Positions 1-8,385 of a stretch of 64,000 nt of DNA are shown piece by piece. The stretch covers positions 229,320 through 293,319 of the forward strand of contig NZ_JACHGE010000001.1 in assembly GCF_014202225.1 (NCBI RefSeq), written 5' to 3'. Both the position numbers and the translations under genes were made by a program. The stretch is from Algibacter amylolyticus (GTDB lineage Bacteria > Bacteroidota > Bacteroidia > Flavobacteriales > Flavobacteriaceae). Under the pieces are notes generated by a model. It saw only the letters and a list, made by a program, of their open reading frames with translations. It did no database searches and was not told the origin of the DNA. How positions within the stretch are numbered: position 1 is the first letter of the stretch; each line of letters starts with the position of its first letter.

Positions 1-34
1 TTTATGTATTGCTAAATTGATATGTTATAAAAGC

Positions 35-62
35 AAAAAACCTTCTAAATAGAAGGTTTTTT
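35..62 (-). terminator. Intrinsic terminator downstream of the GIN-domain gene
   Basis: A perfect 12 bp stem (AAAAAACCTTCT paired with AGAAGGTTTTTT) with a 4-base loop lies about 30 bases past the stop codon of the minus-strand gene. Because it has A and T tracts on both sides it could work in both directions. Confidence 0.8.
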
Positions 63-93
63 GTATATTTTTTTACTGTGTTTATGTAGTAAA

Positions 94-771
94 TTATTCT
101 TTAGCTTTTGAGATACGCCCACCTAAAATTTTACTTTCTTCAATTTCTTCTGGGTTTCCGTAAATTAAAATTTCGCCACCAGCTCTAACCTTAGCTATTA
201 CTTTTTTAGTTGCATTTACTTGGGCTTCGCCAGCTGCTCTAATTGAAACCTCGGTAACTTTAGTACTTAAATCTTTACCGTTGTAAATACCTCCTGTGTA
301 AATTGAAATATCTTGGTTATTTGATTTACCTGATGCTTTTACAGAGCCTCCAGTAACGGCACGCACATTGGTGTATTTAACAGCGACTTTTACATCGATA
401 CTTGCACCTTCTTGGGCGTTTAAATCTATTTCGAATTGCTCGATAACATCATTGGAGTGTACTTTTGCACCTTCATTAACATCGATAACATCTAAATTGG
501 TGTAATATAATTTTACTTTAGTGTTATTACCATCAAAAGCTTCTTCAAGCTTCATTTTAATTTTTAAAGTACCGTTTTTATTATTTACTAAAACATCGGC
601 AGCGTTTTTTCCGGTAACGGAAACTTTATCGATATCTGATTTGATAAGTTCTACTTCTATTAAATCGTAAACTTTTAATTCGCTAAACTCTCCAACGGTT
701 TTTTCTATTGGGTTTTGTGCTAAACACACCGTTGTTACAAATAGTACAACTACTTTAATTAAGGTTTTCAT
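94..771 (-). CDS. GIN-domain (DUF2807-type) exported protein
   Basis: A 225-residue protein with a Sec signal peptide (residues 1 to about 18, ending CLAQ) followed by one repetitive beta-strand-rich domain. The N-terminal core (VGEFSELKVYDLIEVEL, then VSVTG) and the glycine-rich turns (EGASIDV, TGGSVKASG, AGGEILIYG) match the 'head GIN' domain family PF10988, common in Bacteroidota and predicted to form a beta-helix at the cell surface or in the periplasm. No molecular function is known for the family, so only the domain is called. It appears monocistronic, with a terminator behind it and a possible -7 box upstream. Confidence 0.85.
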   Translation of the reverse strand: MKTLIKVVVLFVTTVCLAQNPIEKTVGEFSELKVYDLIEVELIKSDIDKVSVTGKNAADVLVNNKNGTLKIKMKLEEAFDGNNTKVKLYYTNLDVIDVNEGAKVHSNDVIEQFEIDLNAQEGASIDVKVAVKYTNVRAVTGGSVKASGKSNNQDISIYTGGIYNGKDLSTKVTEVSIRAAGEAQVNATKKVIAKVRAGGEILIYGNPEEIEESKILGGRISKAKE

Positions 772-796
772 GAGTGTTATTGTTTTTTGTTTAACG

Positions 797-804
797 CAAA
801 ACTA
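797..804 (-). promoter_or_regulatory. Candidate -7 box (TAGTTTTG) for the GIN-domain gene
   Basis: On the minus strand this reads TAGTTTTG, matching the Bacteroidota -7 consensus TAnnTTTG, 26 bases ahead of the ATG. No clear TTG -33 element stands at the usual 17-20 base distance, so the call rests on the -7 box alone. Confidence 0.4.
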
Positions 805-856
805 TCAAGATTTATTCCATAAGTTATTTACTTTATGAAAACTTTATAATACGCTG

Positions 857-1150
857 TTATAAAACGTTTACTGCTGTACCTGTAACAGATATAAAATAAT
901 AGGATCCGGCTTCGGTTTCCATATCTAATTGAATGCCTACAACCGCATTGGCTTTTAATTTAGCTGCATTCTCTTTTAAATTTTGAAACGCTTCTTCTTT
1001 TGCTTTATTAATAACCTCTGCAATTAAAGCATTGTTTTTTTCGGTTTTAAATGAAAAGGATGTTTTAATAACACTTGATACACCTGTTACAATACCTAAG
1101 TAATCGTTAATTTTAAAACCTTCTATTGAATGTGTTGTTGTTAATATCAT
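857..1150 (-). CDS. YbjQ-like (UPF0145/DUF74) heavy-metal-binding-domain protein
   Basis: A 97-residue cytoplasmic protein. I place the start at the ATG at 1150 (MILTTTHSIEG); a longer frame to 1237 exists, but its extra 29 residues are encoded by the dispersed repeat at 1180-1279 and look nothing like protein. The core GIVTGVSSV, a middle helix (ALIAEVINKAKEEAFQNL) and AKLKANAVVGIQLD, then VTGTAV, match the YbjQ family, which forms small pentameric beta-barrel-like assemblies and has no firmly proven role despite its 'heavy-metal binding' label. It lies behind RNase R and may be read through from it. Confidence 0.85.
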   Translation of the reverse strand: MILTTTHSIEGFKINDYLGIVTGVSSVIKTSFSFKTEKNNALIAEVINKAKEEAFQNLKENAAKLKANAVVGIQLDMETEAGSYYFISVTGTAVNVL

Positions 1151-1179
1151 GATTTTTATTTTGTTTAAACACGTTGCTC

Positions 1180-1279
1180 GCGTTAGGGATTGAGGCTTTG
1201 TTGAAGCTCTTTTTGTGTTGTTGCACGTATGCAACACAAAAAAGCGACTGCCGAAAGCCCGACCCTTGTGGTAACGCCC
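1180..1279 (-). repeat. Dispersed flavobacterial hairpin repeat, copy A
   Basis: Read on the minus strand it begins GGGCGTTACCACAAGGGTC, continues GGGCTTT, has a variable middle and ends CAATCCCTAACGC. The outer GCGTTA and TAACGC are inverted repeats. The middle of this copy holds a strong hairpin (TTTTTGTGTTG with CAACACAAAAA). It starts about 17 bases beyond the RNase R stop codon. The same ends occur at 13919, 38113, 49879 and 63561. Confidence 0.85.
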
Positions 1280-1296
1280 AAATTGTTATAAATATG

Positions 1297-3495
1297 TTAT
1301 TGCTGCGGTTTTCCTAATAGGTTAAAATCGAGGTGTTTTTTAACTAAATCGGTATTTTTAACTTTTACGACTACCTCGTCGCCTAGTTGATAGACCAAAC
1401 CGTTGTTTTTACCCACCATAGCGTATAGATCTTGATCGAAGGCGTAATGATCGTCCTTCATGTCGCGAACGCTTACCATACCTTCGCATTTGTTGCTTAC
1501 AATTTCTACATAGATTCCCCAATCGGTAACACCTGTTATTACACCCACAAAATCTTCGTCTTTATGATCTTCCATAAAACGAATTTGCATGTATTTAATA
1601 GAATCGCGTTCGGCTCTGGTTGCTAAACCTTCCATATTACTGGAGTGGTTGCATTTCTCTTCGTAAATGGCTTCGCTAGCCGATTTTCCGCCATCTAAAT
1701 AGTGTTGTAACAACCTGTGCGCCATAACATCTGGATAACGACGTATTGGTGATGTAAAGTGGCTATAATAATTGAATGCTAAACCGTAATGCCCAATGTT
1801 ATGGGTGGTATATTCGGCTTTACTCATACTACGAATAGTTAAAGTATCGACTAGATTTTGTTCTTTTTTTCCGTTTACTTCTTTTAATAAATTGTTTAAA
1901 GAAGCGGTTGTGCTCTTACGATCTTTAAAATTAAGTTTGTAACCAAAACGGCCTACTACATTTTGTAATGAGGCTAATTTACTATCGTCTGGCTCGTCGT
2001 GAACACGGTAAACAAAGGTTTTTTTAGGATCTTGTTTACCAACAAATTCCGATACTTTTCGATTAGCTAAAAGCATAAACTCCTCGATAAGTTTATTGGC
2101 ATCTTTACTTGTTTTAAAGAATACCCCTACCGGATTTGCTTGCTCATCTAAATTGAATTTTACTTCTACCTTATCGAAAGATATGGCGCCATCGCGCATA
2201 CGTCTGCCTCTCATAATTTTAGCTAATTCGTCCATTTTTAAGATGGCATCGGCTAATTTTTGATCGGTTTGATATGTTTTTCCTGTTAATGAAACTTCGG
2301 CAGGAATGGTATTTGTTTTAGATTCTATGACTGCTTGAGCTTCCTCGTAAGCATATCGAGCATCGCTATACGTTACTGTTCTACCAAACCATTGGTTTTT
2401 AATTTCGGCTTTATCATTGATTTGAAAAACTGCCGAAAAGGTATATTTCTCCTCATGCGGACGTAATGAACAGGCATTGTTTGATAATACTTCTGGAAGC
2501 ATAGGTACAACACGATCTACTAAATATACAGAGGTTGCACGCTCGTAAGCTTCATCGTCCAGCACAGTGCCTTCTTGTAAATAATGTGATACATCGGCAA
2601 TATGGATTCCTATTTCGTAGAGTCCGTTATCGATAACTTCAAAAGATAAGGCATCATCAAAATCTTTAGCATCTTTAGGATCTATGGTAAAGGTTAAATC
2701 TTTACGCATATCACGACGGTTTGCTATTTCTTTTTCGGTAATTGAAGTATCTATGTTATTTGCAAATTCTTCAACCTCGTGAGGGAATTCTAATGGTAAT
2801 CCGTATTCGGCTAGAATAGCATGAATTTCGGTATTATGTTCACCTGGTTTACCTAATACTTTTAGAATTTTACCGTTTGGAGAATCTGATTTTTCTGGCC
2901 AATCTTCTAGTAATACTAATACTTTATCGCCATCTTCGGCCTTATTAATTTTGTTAATTGGTACAAAAATATCTTTGTACATTTTATTACTATCTACTAC
3001 TACAAAAGCAAAATTCTTTTTTTCGTGAATTTGAATAACGCCCACATACTCTGATTTTGCACGTTTTATTATATTGGTAATTTCGCCTTCCGATTTACCA
3101 CGTTTTTTACGTTTATAAGCGTAGAATTCTACTTCGTCGCCATGTAAAGCTTTATTAATATTATTGGATGCAATAAAGACATCGTCCTCAAAATCATCGG
3201 AAATAACATAACCGTTTCCTTTAGCGCCTAAATCTAGCGTACCAATATGATATTCTGTATTTACTACTGCTTTAAATTTACCGCGTTCTACTTCTTCTAA
3301 CTCTTGTTGAGCCGTAAGTTTAGCCAGTGTTTTTATAATTTGATTTCTGCTACTAGCATCGTTTACACCAAGTTTTGCAGCAATTTGTTTGTAGTTAAAA
3401 CTTTGGTTTCTTTCTTTTTTTAATATACTTAAGATTGTATTTGTAAGGTTGGAAATGCCATTCTTTTTGGACTTTCCTTTTCTTTTTTTACTCAT
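1297..3495 (-). CDS. rnr: Ribonuclease R (RNase II/RNB family 3'-5' exoribonuclease)
   Basis: A 732-residue processive 3'-5' exoribonuclease that degrades structured RNA. A lysine-rich N-terminus and a winged-helix-like region (about 15-75) precede cold-shock-type RNA-binding domains (about 80-230). The RNB catalytic domain carries the acidic magnesium site TIDPKDAKDFDDALS at 270-284 and later HYGLAFNYYSHFTSPIRRYPD. A C-terminal S1 domain (about 640-725, VGVITGVTDWGIYVEI) completes the family layout. Length is usual for Bacteroidota RNase R. Copy A of the dispersed repeat follows directly. Confidence 0.95.
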   Translation of the reverse strand: MSKKRKGKSKKNGISNLTNTILSILKKERNQSFNYKQIAAKLGVNDASSRNQIIKTLAKLTAQQELEEVERGKFKAVVNTEYHIGTLDLGAKGNGYVISDDFEDDVFIASNNINKALHGDEVEFYAYKRKKRGKSEGEITNIIKRAKSEYVGVIQIHEKKNFAFVVVDSNKMYKDIFVPINKINKAEDGDKVLVLLEDWPEKSDSPNGKILKVLGKPGEHNTEIHAILAEYGLPLEFPHEVEEFANNIDTSITEKEIANRRDMRKDLTFTIDPKDAKDFDDALSFEVIDNGLYEIGIHIADVSHYLQEGTVLDDEAYERATSVYLVDRVVPMLPEVLSNNACSLRPHEEKYTFSAVFQINDKAEIKNQWFGRTVTYSDARYAYEEAQAVIESKTNTIPAEVSLTGKTYQTDQKLADAILKMDELAKIMRGRRMRDGAISFDKVEVKFNLDEQANPVGVFFKTSKDANKLIEEFMLLANRKVSEFVGKQDPKKTFVYRVHDEPDDSKLASLQNVVGRFGYKLNFKDRKSTTASLNNLLKEVNGKKEQNLVDTLTIRSMSKAEYTTHNIGHYGLAFNYYSHFTSPIRRYPDVMAHRLLQHYLDGGKSASEAIYEEKCNHSSNMEGLATRAERDSIKYMQIRFMEDHKDEDFVGVITGVTDWGIYVEIVSNKCEGMVSVRDMKDDHYAFDQDLYAMVGKNNGLVYQLGDEVVVKVKNTDLVKKHLDFNLLGKPQQ

Positions 3496-3587
3496 TTAAT
3501 TATTGTAATCATTATTATTTCCTAAGGTATTGGAAATTTTGTTATTAAATAGCATTATTAATGTGAAGAATTTGCTATTTCTTTTTA

Positions 3588-3595
3588 CAAAGCTA
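3588..3595 (-). promoter_or_regulatory. Candidate -7 box (TAGCTTTG) for rnr
   Basis: Minus-strand TAGCTTTG fits TAnnTTTG and would give a leader of roughly 85 bases before the rnr ATG at 3495. No obvious -33 TTG was found at a good spacing. Confidence 0.35.
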
Positions 3596-3638
3596 CGGTT
3601 TTAATATTAAATGGATATTTTATTACTATTAATTTATG

Positions 3639-3672
3639 AAAAAAGGCTCGCAAATTACTGGGAGCCTTTTTT
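3639..3672 (-). terminator. Intrinsic terminator of the LRR/T9SS gene
   Basis: An 11 bp perfect stem (AAAAAAGGCTC with GAGCCTTTTTT) around a 12-base loop, ending 20 bases past the stop codon of the minus-strand LRR gene, with a T-run on the minus-strand side. Confidence 0.8.
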
Positions 3673-3692
3673 AAATATTGAAGAAATTAATA

Positions 3693-5756
3693 TTATTCTA
3701 TAAGTATTTTTTTAGCCGATTTACCTTGATTGGTTTCAACTTGAATAAAATAAATACCCTTGGATAGTTTAGAAACATCCATAGTATTTTGCTTCTCTTG
3801 TTTAATAAGTTCCCCTATATGATTATAAATACTTAGTTTTTTTAGTTCTAAACCATTTTGAAGTTTTATAGTAAACTTTTCTGAAATTGGATTTGGATAC
3901 AACTTAAAACTTAAATTTTTAATATTAGTTATACTTAATAATTCGCATTTTTCGCTAAACTTAGTATACTTATCTATACAAAAATGTTTACTGCCATCAC
4001 TTTTCCAATTCTTATTACTGTAATCTTCATTATCTACCTGGATACACGTTAAATTAGGGTTTCCTGTAGTATTTAAATAGGTTAATTTAGCATTATTACC
4101 ATTTTTTAAGTTTATCGTTTCCAATTGATTTCCAGAACAATTTAAATATGTTAGTGCAGTGTTTAAACTTAAATCTAAGTTAATAAGCTTATTGTTTTGG
4201 CAGTATAATGTTTCTAATGAAGTTAAATATTCAATACCTGTTAAATCTGAGATATTTTTATTACTAATATCTAGTTTTTGTATATTAATTACTTTATCTA
4301 AAAATATATAGTCGTCTAAAATATCATCAAGACCTAAATCAATAAAAAATTGTTCGAAAAAATTATCTGGTAAGTAAACTAATAATGGGTTATAACAACT
4401 ACTACTATAACTGGCAGTATCATCTTTATGTGTCCAATTAGCATTACTATAAGCGGCATCATCTACTTGTATACACGTTAAATCTGGGTTTCCAGTTGCT
4501 TCAAAACCAAGCACGACATCACCATGAAAATTAGTATTATTTCCATTTTTTACATTTAAATAAGTTAATTCATTAACAGCACAACGTAATCTTACAAGAG
4601 CAGGATTTGCACTTACATCCAAACTAGTTAATTGGTTTGTAACGCAGTATAATAATTCTAACTTTGGATTTAAACTAACATTTAATTGCGTTAATTCATT
4701 ACTATCACAATTTAAAGTTTTTAAATTTGGAGTACAAGCAACATTGAGGGATTTTAAATCATTAACATTACAAAACAAAGTTTCCAACAATCCATTAGAA
4801 CTTAAATCTAAACTTGTAATATTGTTATAAGAACAATCTAAACTTACTAAACTTGTAAAATCTTCAATACCAGTTAAATCTATAATACCAAAATCATCAT
4901 TTCCAAATCTACTATTACTCACATCTAAATTTGTAATAGTATTTATATTACCAGATACTACAAAATTGTCTAAAACATCATCATAACCTAAATTTATTAG
5001 TGCTTGTTCAAAATTATCGTCTGGTACATAGGTTAATGATGGTAACAAGCAGTATTCATCGTAACTAGCGGTATCATCTTTAAAAGACCAATTAGCATTA
5101 CTATAGGCAGCATCATCCACTAAAATACAAGACAAATCAGGATTACCACTAGCATCAAAACCTATTACAACATCAGAATCAAAATTATAGTTATTACAAT
5201 TTTTTACATTTAAAAACTCAAGCTTATTATCACCACAACGTAATCTAGTAAGATTAGGATTAGACCTTACATTTAAACTTGTTAATTCGTTAGTTTCACA
5301 AATTAATACTTCTAAAGCTGGATTTGAAGTTACATCTAAACCTATTAAATTATTAGATCTACAAATAAGCCATTTTAAAGCTGTATTAGCACAAACATTA
5401 ATACTAGTTAGGTCGTTAATTTCACAAAACACATATTCTAAAGCAAGATTTGAGCTTAAATCTAAACTTGTTAAACTATTAATACTACAGTTTAAGTCTA
5501 CTAAAGCAGTAAAATCCTCTATACCGGTTAAATCCTGTATACCAAAAATATCATCATCAGAGAATCTAGAATTACTTACATCTAAATTTGTTACACCATT
5601 AATGTTACTTGTTAAAACATAGTTATCTAAAACATTATCATAGCCTAAATTAATTAATGCCTGCTCGAAATTATCGTCAGGAACATAAGTATATTGGGCA
5701 AAAAGCGTTGAGAAATAAAAAAATACGGCAAGAAAAGAGTAAAATGTTTTCATCAT
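3693..5756 (-). CDS. Secreted leucine-rich-repeat protein with T9SS type A sorting domain
   Basis: A 687-residue secreted protein: signal peptide (1 to about 20), then three copies of one module starting at about 22, 241 and 459. Each opens with a YVPDDNFEQALINLG-like segment, continues through short LRRs of the pattern LxCxxNxLTSLDxSxNxxL, and closes with NPDLTCIQVDDxxYSNxNW; the third copy is shorter. The tail (about 615-687) has the type A T9SS signature LYPNP...GIYFIQV...KKILIE. T9SS would export it through the outer membrane. Such Cys-containing LRR proteins are probably surface binding or adhesion proteins; the ligand is unknown. Its N-terminal motif recurs in the gene at 8386. Confidence 0.9.
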   Translation of the reverse strand: MMKTFYSFLAVFFYFSTLFAQYTYVPDDNFEQALINLGYDNVLDNYVLTSNINGVTNLDVSNSRFSDDDIFGIQDLTGIEDFTALVDLNCSINSLTSLDLSSNLALEYVFCEINDLTSINVCANTALKWLICRSNNLIGLDVTSNPALEVLICETNELTSLNVRSNPNLTRLRCGDNKLEFLNVKNCNNYNFDSDVVIGFDASGNPDLSCILVDDAAYSNANWSFKDDTASYDEYCLLPSLTYVPDDNFEQALINLGYDDVLDNFVVSGNINTITNLDVSNSRFGNDDFGIIDLTGIEDFTSLVSLDCSYNNITSLDLSSNGLLETLFCNVNDLKSLNVACTPNLKTLNCDSNELTQLNVSLNPKLELLYCVTNQLTSLDVSANPALVRLRCAVNELTYLNVKNGNNTNFHGDVVLGFEATGNPDLTCIQVDDAAYSNANWTHKDDTASYSSSCYNPLLVYLPDNFFEQFFIDLGLDDILDDYIFLDKVINIQKLDISNKNISDLTGIEYLTSLETLYCQNNKLINLDLSLNTALTYLNCSGNQLETINLKNGNNAKLTYLNTTGNPNLTCIQVDNEDYSNKNWKSDGSKHFCIDKYTKFSEKCELLSITNIKNLSFKLYPNPISEKFTIKLQNGLELKKLSIYNHIGELIKQEKQNTMDVSKLSKGIYFIQVETNQGKSAKKILIE

Positions 5757-6481
5757 ATTAAATTTTAGGTTAATAAATTATTTTGCTAAAATTCTGTGAG
5801 GAAAACTAAAATGCTATTTATTTGTAAGTAAACAATTTACGAAATATTTTCATTTCAATGACAGAAAAATCAAATTTTCTAATTTTTTTTTTAGACTTAT
5901 CCACATATATATATATACTATCATTTTTCTTTTAAAATTTAAAAAAATAAATGGTGGTTATTATAGTGTGTTAATAGCGGTATAACTTTTTTAGTATTTT
6001 CTTTGATAAATATCTTATAGTATTTTGTTGATACGAAATGAACAGTTTTAAAATACTTAAGTCCTTAAATTTAAAGCTATTTATAATTTCTATTAACAAT
6101 TGTTAATAACAACTATTAACAACAATTTTTAATAAGTATTATAAAATTTTTGACTCACAAGTACACAAATAAGACTTATAACTTAACTATAAATTTACAT
6201 TAACTTATTTGCATGTTAACTAAAGGTTACGGATTGTAAAATTTATTGGATATTCAATGTTTTTCTTTTAAAAACTAATTAACAGTTATTAACATGTCGT
6301 GCACATAATAGTACACATTGTTTATAAGTCTAATTAGTACGCCTTAATTTTATAGATTCGGTTTTACACTTTTATATTTATACAAAAATGTAACTTGTTT
6401 ATATAACACAGGTTAAGTAAAAAGGCAATCTAAATCCATAATTTACTACCTTTGTAATTATAAAAATCAATATACATAATA
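5757..6481. other. 725 bp AT-rich intergenic region with TATTAACA repeats and one DnaA-box match
   Basis: No credible gene lies here; it separates divergent genes. I see TTATCCACA at 5897-5905 (identical to a consensus DnaA box), followed directly by a TA-dinucleotide run, a perfect 18 bp palindrome TATTAACAATTGTTAATA at 6091-6108, and further TATTAACA copies at 6114-6121 and 6287-6294. It could be a long double promoter region with an operator. One DnaA box is too little to call an origin. Confidence 0.5.
6447..6454 (+). promoter_or_regulatory. Candidate -7 box (TACCTTTG) for rpiB
   Basis: TACCTTTG fits TAnnTTTG and stands 27 bases ahead of the rpiB ATG. The -33 region shows no TTG, so strength is uncertain. 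Confidence 0.45.
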
Positions 6482-6916
6482 ATGACTATTTCAATAGGAA
6501 ATGACCACGCAGGTACCGATTATAAATTTGCAATAATAGAACTTTTAAAAACTAAAGGTTATAAAGTAATTAACCATGGCACCGATGTTTTTGATAGTGT
6601 AGATTACGCAGATTTTGTACACCCAGTTGCTAACGATGTTGAAACTAATAAAGCAGATTTTGGTATTTTAATTTGTGGCAGTGCAAATGGTGTTGCTATG
6701 ACGGCTAATAAACACCAAAAAATTCGTGCTGGTATTTGCTGGACAAACGAAATAGTAGAATTAATAAGACAACACAATAATGCCAACATATTATGTATTC
6801 CTGCTAGGTTCACTGCTATTCCTCAAACCTTAAAAATGGTAGAAACTTTTTTAAGTACTGAATTTGAAGGCGGCAGACACCAAAACAGAATAGATAAAAT
6901 TCCATTGTCTTGTTAA
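6482..6916 (+). CDS. rpiB: Ribose-5-phosphate isomerase B
   Basis: A 144-residue cytosolic isomerase interconverting ribose 5-phosphate and ribulose 5-phosphate in the non-oxidative pentose phosphate pathway. The N-terminus (GNDHAG, residues 6-11) and the catalytic cysteine C65 in ICGSANGVAMTANK match the RpiB/LacAB family, as does the HNNANIL segment near 98. Length is typical. The stop codon is followed without any gap by the ATG of the metal exporter gene, so the two are translationally linked. Confidence 0.93.
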   Translation: MTISIGNDHAGTDYKFAIIELLKTKGYKVINHGTDVFDSVDYADFVHPVANDVETNKADFGILICGSANGVAMTANKHQKIRAGICWTNEIVELIRQHNNANILCIPARFTAIPQTLKMVETFLSTEFEGGRHQNRIDKIPLSC

Positions 6917-7834
6917 ATGGAGCACCATCATGCTCATAATCACGCGCATGTTCATAGCGACTTAAAAGGTCGTAACCTTCTTATATCTATTTTTTTAAAT
7001 ATTATTATTACGGCAGCTCAGGTTGTTGGTGGTTTAATTTCTGGAAGTTTAGCTTTATTAAGTGATGCATTACATAATTTTAGCGATGTTATTTCTTTAA
7101 TTATTAGTTATGTAGCAAATAATCTAACTAAAAAGAAGGCCTCTTTTCAAAAAACTTTCGGGTATAAACGTGCCGAAATTTTAGCCGCTTTTATTAATGC
7201 AGCCACATTAATTGTAGTAGCTATTTTATTAATTATTGAAGCCGTAAAACGATTTCAAGATCCTCAAAAAATTGATTCTGGTTTAGTAATATGGCTGTCT
7301 TTAGTGGCTATTTTAGGAAACGGTTTTAGTGTGCTTTTACTTAAAAAAGATGCTAATACTAATATGAATATGAAAAGTGCCTACCTTCATTTATTAACAG
7401 ATATGATGGCTAGTGTAGCTGTTTTAATTGGCGGCCTTTTAATGAAGTATTATCAGCTGTTTTGGGTAGATAGTGTATTAACCTTTGCAATAGCAATTTA
7501 TTTAGTTTGGATGGGCTTCGATTTGTTGAAGGATTCAACCAAAGTACTCATGCTATTTACACCAGATACCATTCCTATAAAACAAATTGTTGACGAAATA
7601 AATGCTTTTGAAACTGTTAAAAGTATTCATCATGTACATATTTGGCAACTTAATGAAGACGAAATTCATTTAGAAGCTCATATCGATTTTAATCAAGATA
7701 TTACTCTATCTCAATTTGATACTATTTTACATCAAATTGAAGATTTGGTATTCGATAAATACGACATTAATCATGTTAATATTCAACCGGAATTTGGTAA
7801 AAATGATGCCAAGGATATTATTGTTCAAGATTAA
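6917..7834 (+). CDS. Cation diffusion facilitator (CDF/CzcD-like) metal exporter
   Basis: A 305-residue inner-membrane divalent-cation/proton antiporter, probably for zinc or a similar ion. The first 15 residues are very rich in histidine (MEHHHAHNHAHVHSD), typical of zinc-handling CDF proteins. Six transmembrane helices follow, with the intramembrane metal site H53xxxD57 in helix 2 and H158xxxD162 in helix 5. The soluble C-terminal domain (about 215-300, VKSIHHVHIWQLNEDEIHLEAHID) has the usual metal-binding fold. ATG directly abuts the rpiB stop codon. Confidence 0.92.
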   Translation: MEHHHAHNHAHVHSDLKGRNLLISIFLNIIITAAQVVGGLISGSLALLSDALHNFSDVISLIISYVANNLTKKKASFQKTFGYKRAEILAAFINAATLIVVAILLIIEAVKRFQDPQKIDSGLVIWLSLVAILGNGFSVLLLKKDANTNMNMKSAYLHLLTDMMASVAVLIGGLLMKYYQLFWVDSVLTFAIAIYLVWMGFDLLKDSTKVLMLFTPDTIPIKQIVDEINAFETVKSIHHVHIWQLNEDEIHLEAHIDFNQDITLSQFDTILHQIEDLVFDKYDINHVNIQPEFGKNDAKDIIVQD

Positions 7835-7872
7835 ATTCCATCGAAGGCAGGAATCTTTTTTTTTTTTAATTA
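7835..7872 (+). terminator. Intrinsic terminator after the CDF gene
   Basis: A short hairpin (ATTCC...GGAAT around a loop of about ten bases) one base after the stop codon, followed by C and an uninterrupted run of twelve Ts. The stem resembles the common flavobacterial ATTCCTGCCTTCG-type hairpin. Confidence 0.6.
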
Positions 7873-7937
7873 TAGATTAACCCTCAATTATAATGATTTC
7901 TACGACTTGTTACCAAAGTCTTTAATAACCGATTATC

Positions 7938-8381
7938 ATGCTAAATATTAAAGTAAAATCTTTTAACGAACTTAGTAGACACGAGTTGTATTACTTATTA
8001 CAATTACGAAGTGAAGTATTTGTAGTAGAACAAGATTGCATTTACCAAGATATTGATGGGAAAGACCAAAAATCCCTTCATGTATTGGGTGTTAAAAATG
8101 ATAAAATTGTAGCTTACACAAGAATTTTTAAACCTGGTGATTACTTTGAATTAGCTAGTATTGGTAGGGTAGTGGTTGCTAAAAATGAAAGAGAGCATAT
8201 GTATGGTTACGATATTATGAACGCTTCCGCGGAAGCGATAAAAACTTATTTTAATGAAACCACTATTAAAATATCGGCACAAGTATATTTATTAAAATTC
8301 TATAATAATTTAGGATTTAAAGAAACAGGCGAGGAGTATTTGGAAGACAATATACCTCATATAGCCATGATAAAAGGCTGA
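7938..8381 (+). CDS. elaA: GNAT-family N-acetyltransferase, ElaA-like
   Basis: A 147-residue GNAT-fold protein, acetyl-CoA dependent, substrate unknown. The N-terminal part (YYLLQLRSEVFVVEQDCIYQDIDGKDQ) is the signature stretch of the ElaA subfamily, and IGRVVVAKNEREHMYGYDIM is the acetyl-CoA binding strand and loop, though the usual RGxGxG loop is altered. The C-terminal half ends LKFYNNLGFKETGEEYLEDNIPH, as in ElaA. A perfect 16 bp GC-rich palindrome lies inside the gene at 8222-8237. The stop is four bases from that of the convergent LRR gene. Confidence 0.85.
   Translation: MLNIKVKSFNELSRHELYYLLQLRSEVFVVEQDCIYQDIDGKDQKSLHVLGVKNDKIVAYTRIFKPGDYFELASIGRVVVAKNEREHMYGYDIMNASAEAIKTYFNETTIKISAQVYLLKFYNNLGFKETGEEYLEDNIPHIAMIKG
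8222..8237. repeat. 16 bp palindrome CGCTTCCGCGGAAGCG inside elaA
   Basis: A perfect inverted repeat, far richer in GC than its surroundings. Close relatives occur at 49278-49292 (inside the radical SAM gene) and 56488-56503 (just ahead of the epimerase gene). Confidence 0.65.
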
Positions 8382-8385
8382 TCTT

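Noticed and set aside
4400-5700. CRISPR-like regular repeats
   Set aside because: The periodic pattern is the coding repeat of LRR units, with open reading frame and no spacers.
5757-6481. Replication origin in the long AT-rich gap
   Set aside because: Only one exact DnaA box was found, no dnaA gene is near, and gene strands do not switch cleanly here, so it is kept as an unexplained regulatory region.
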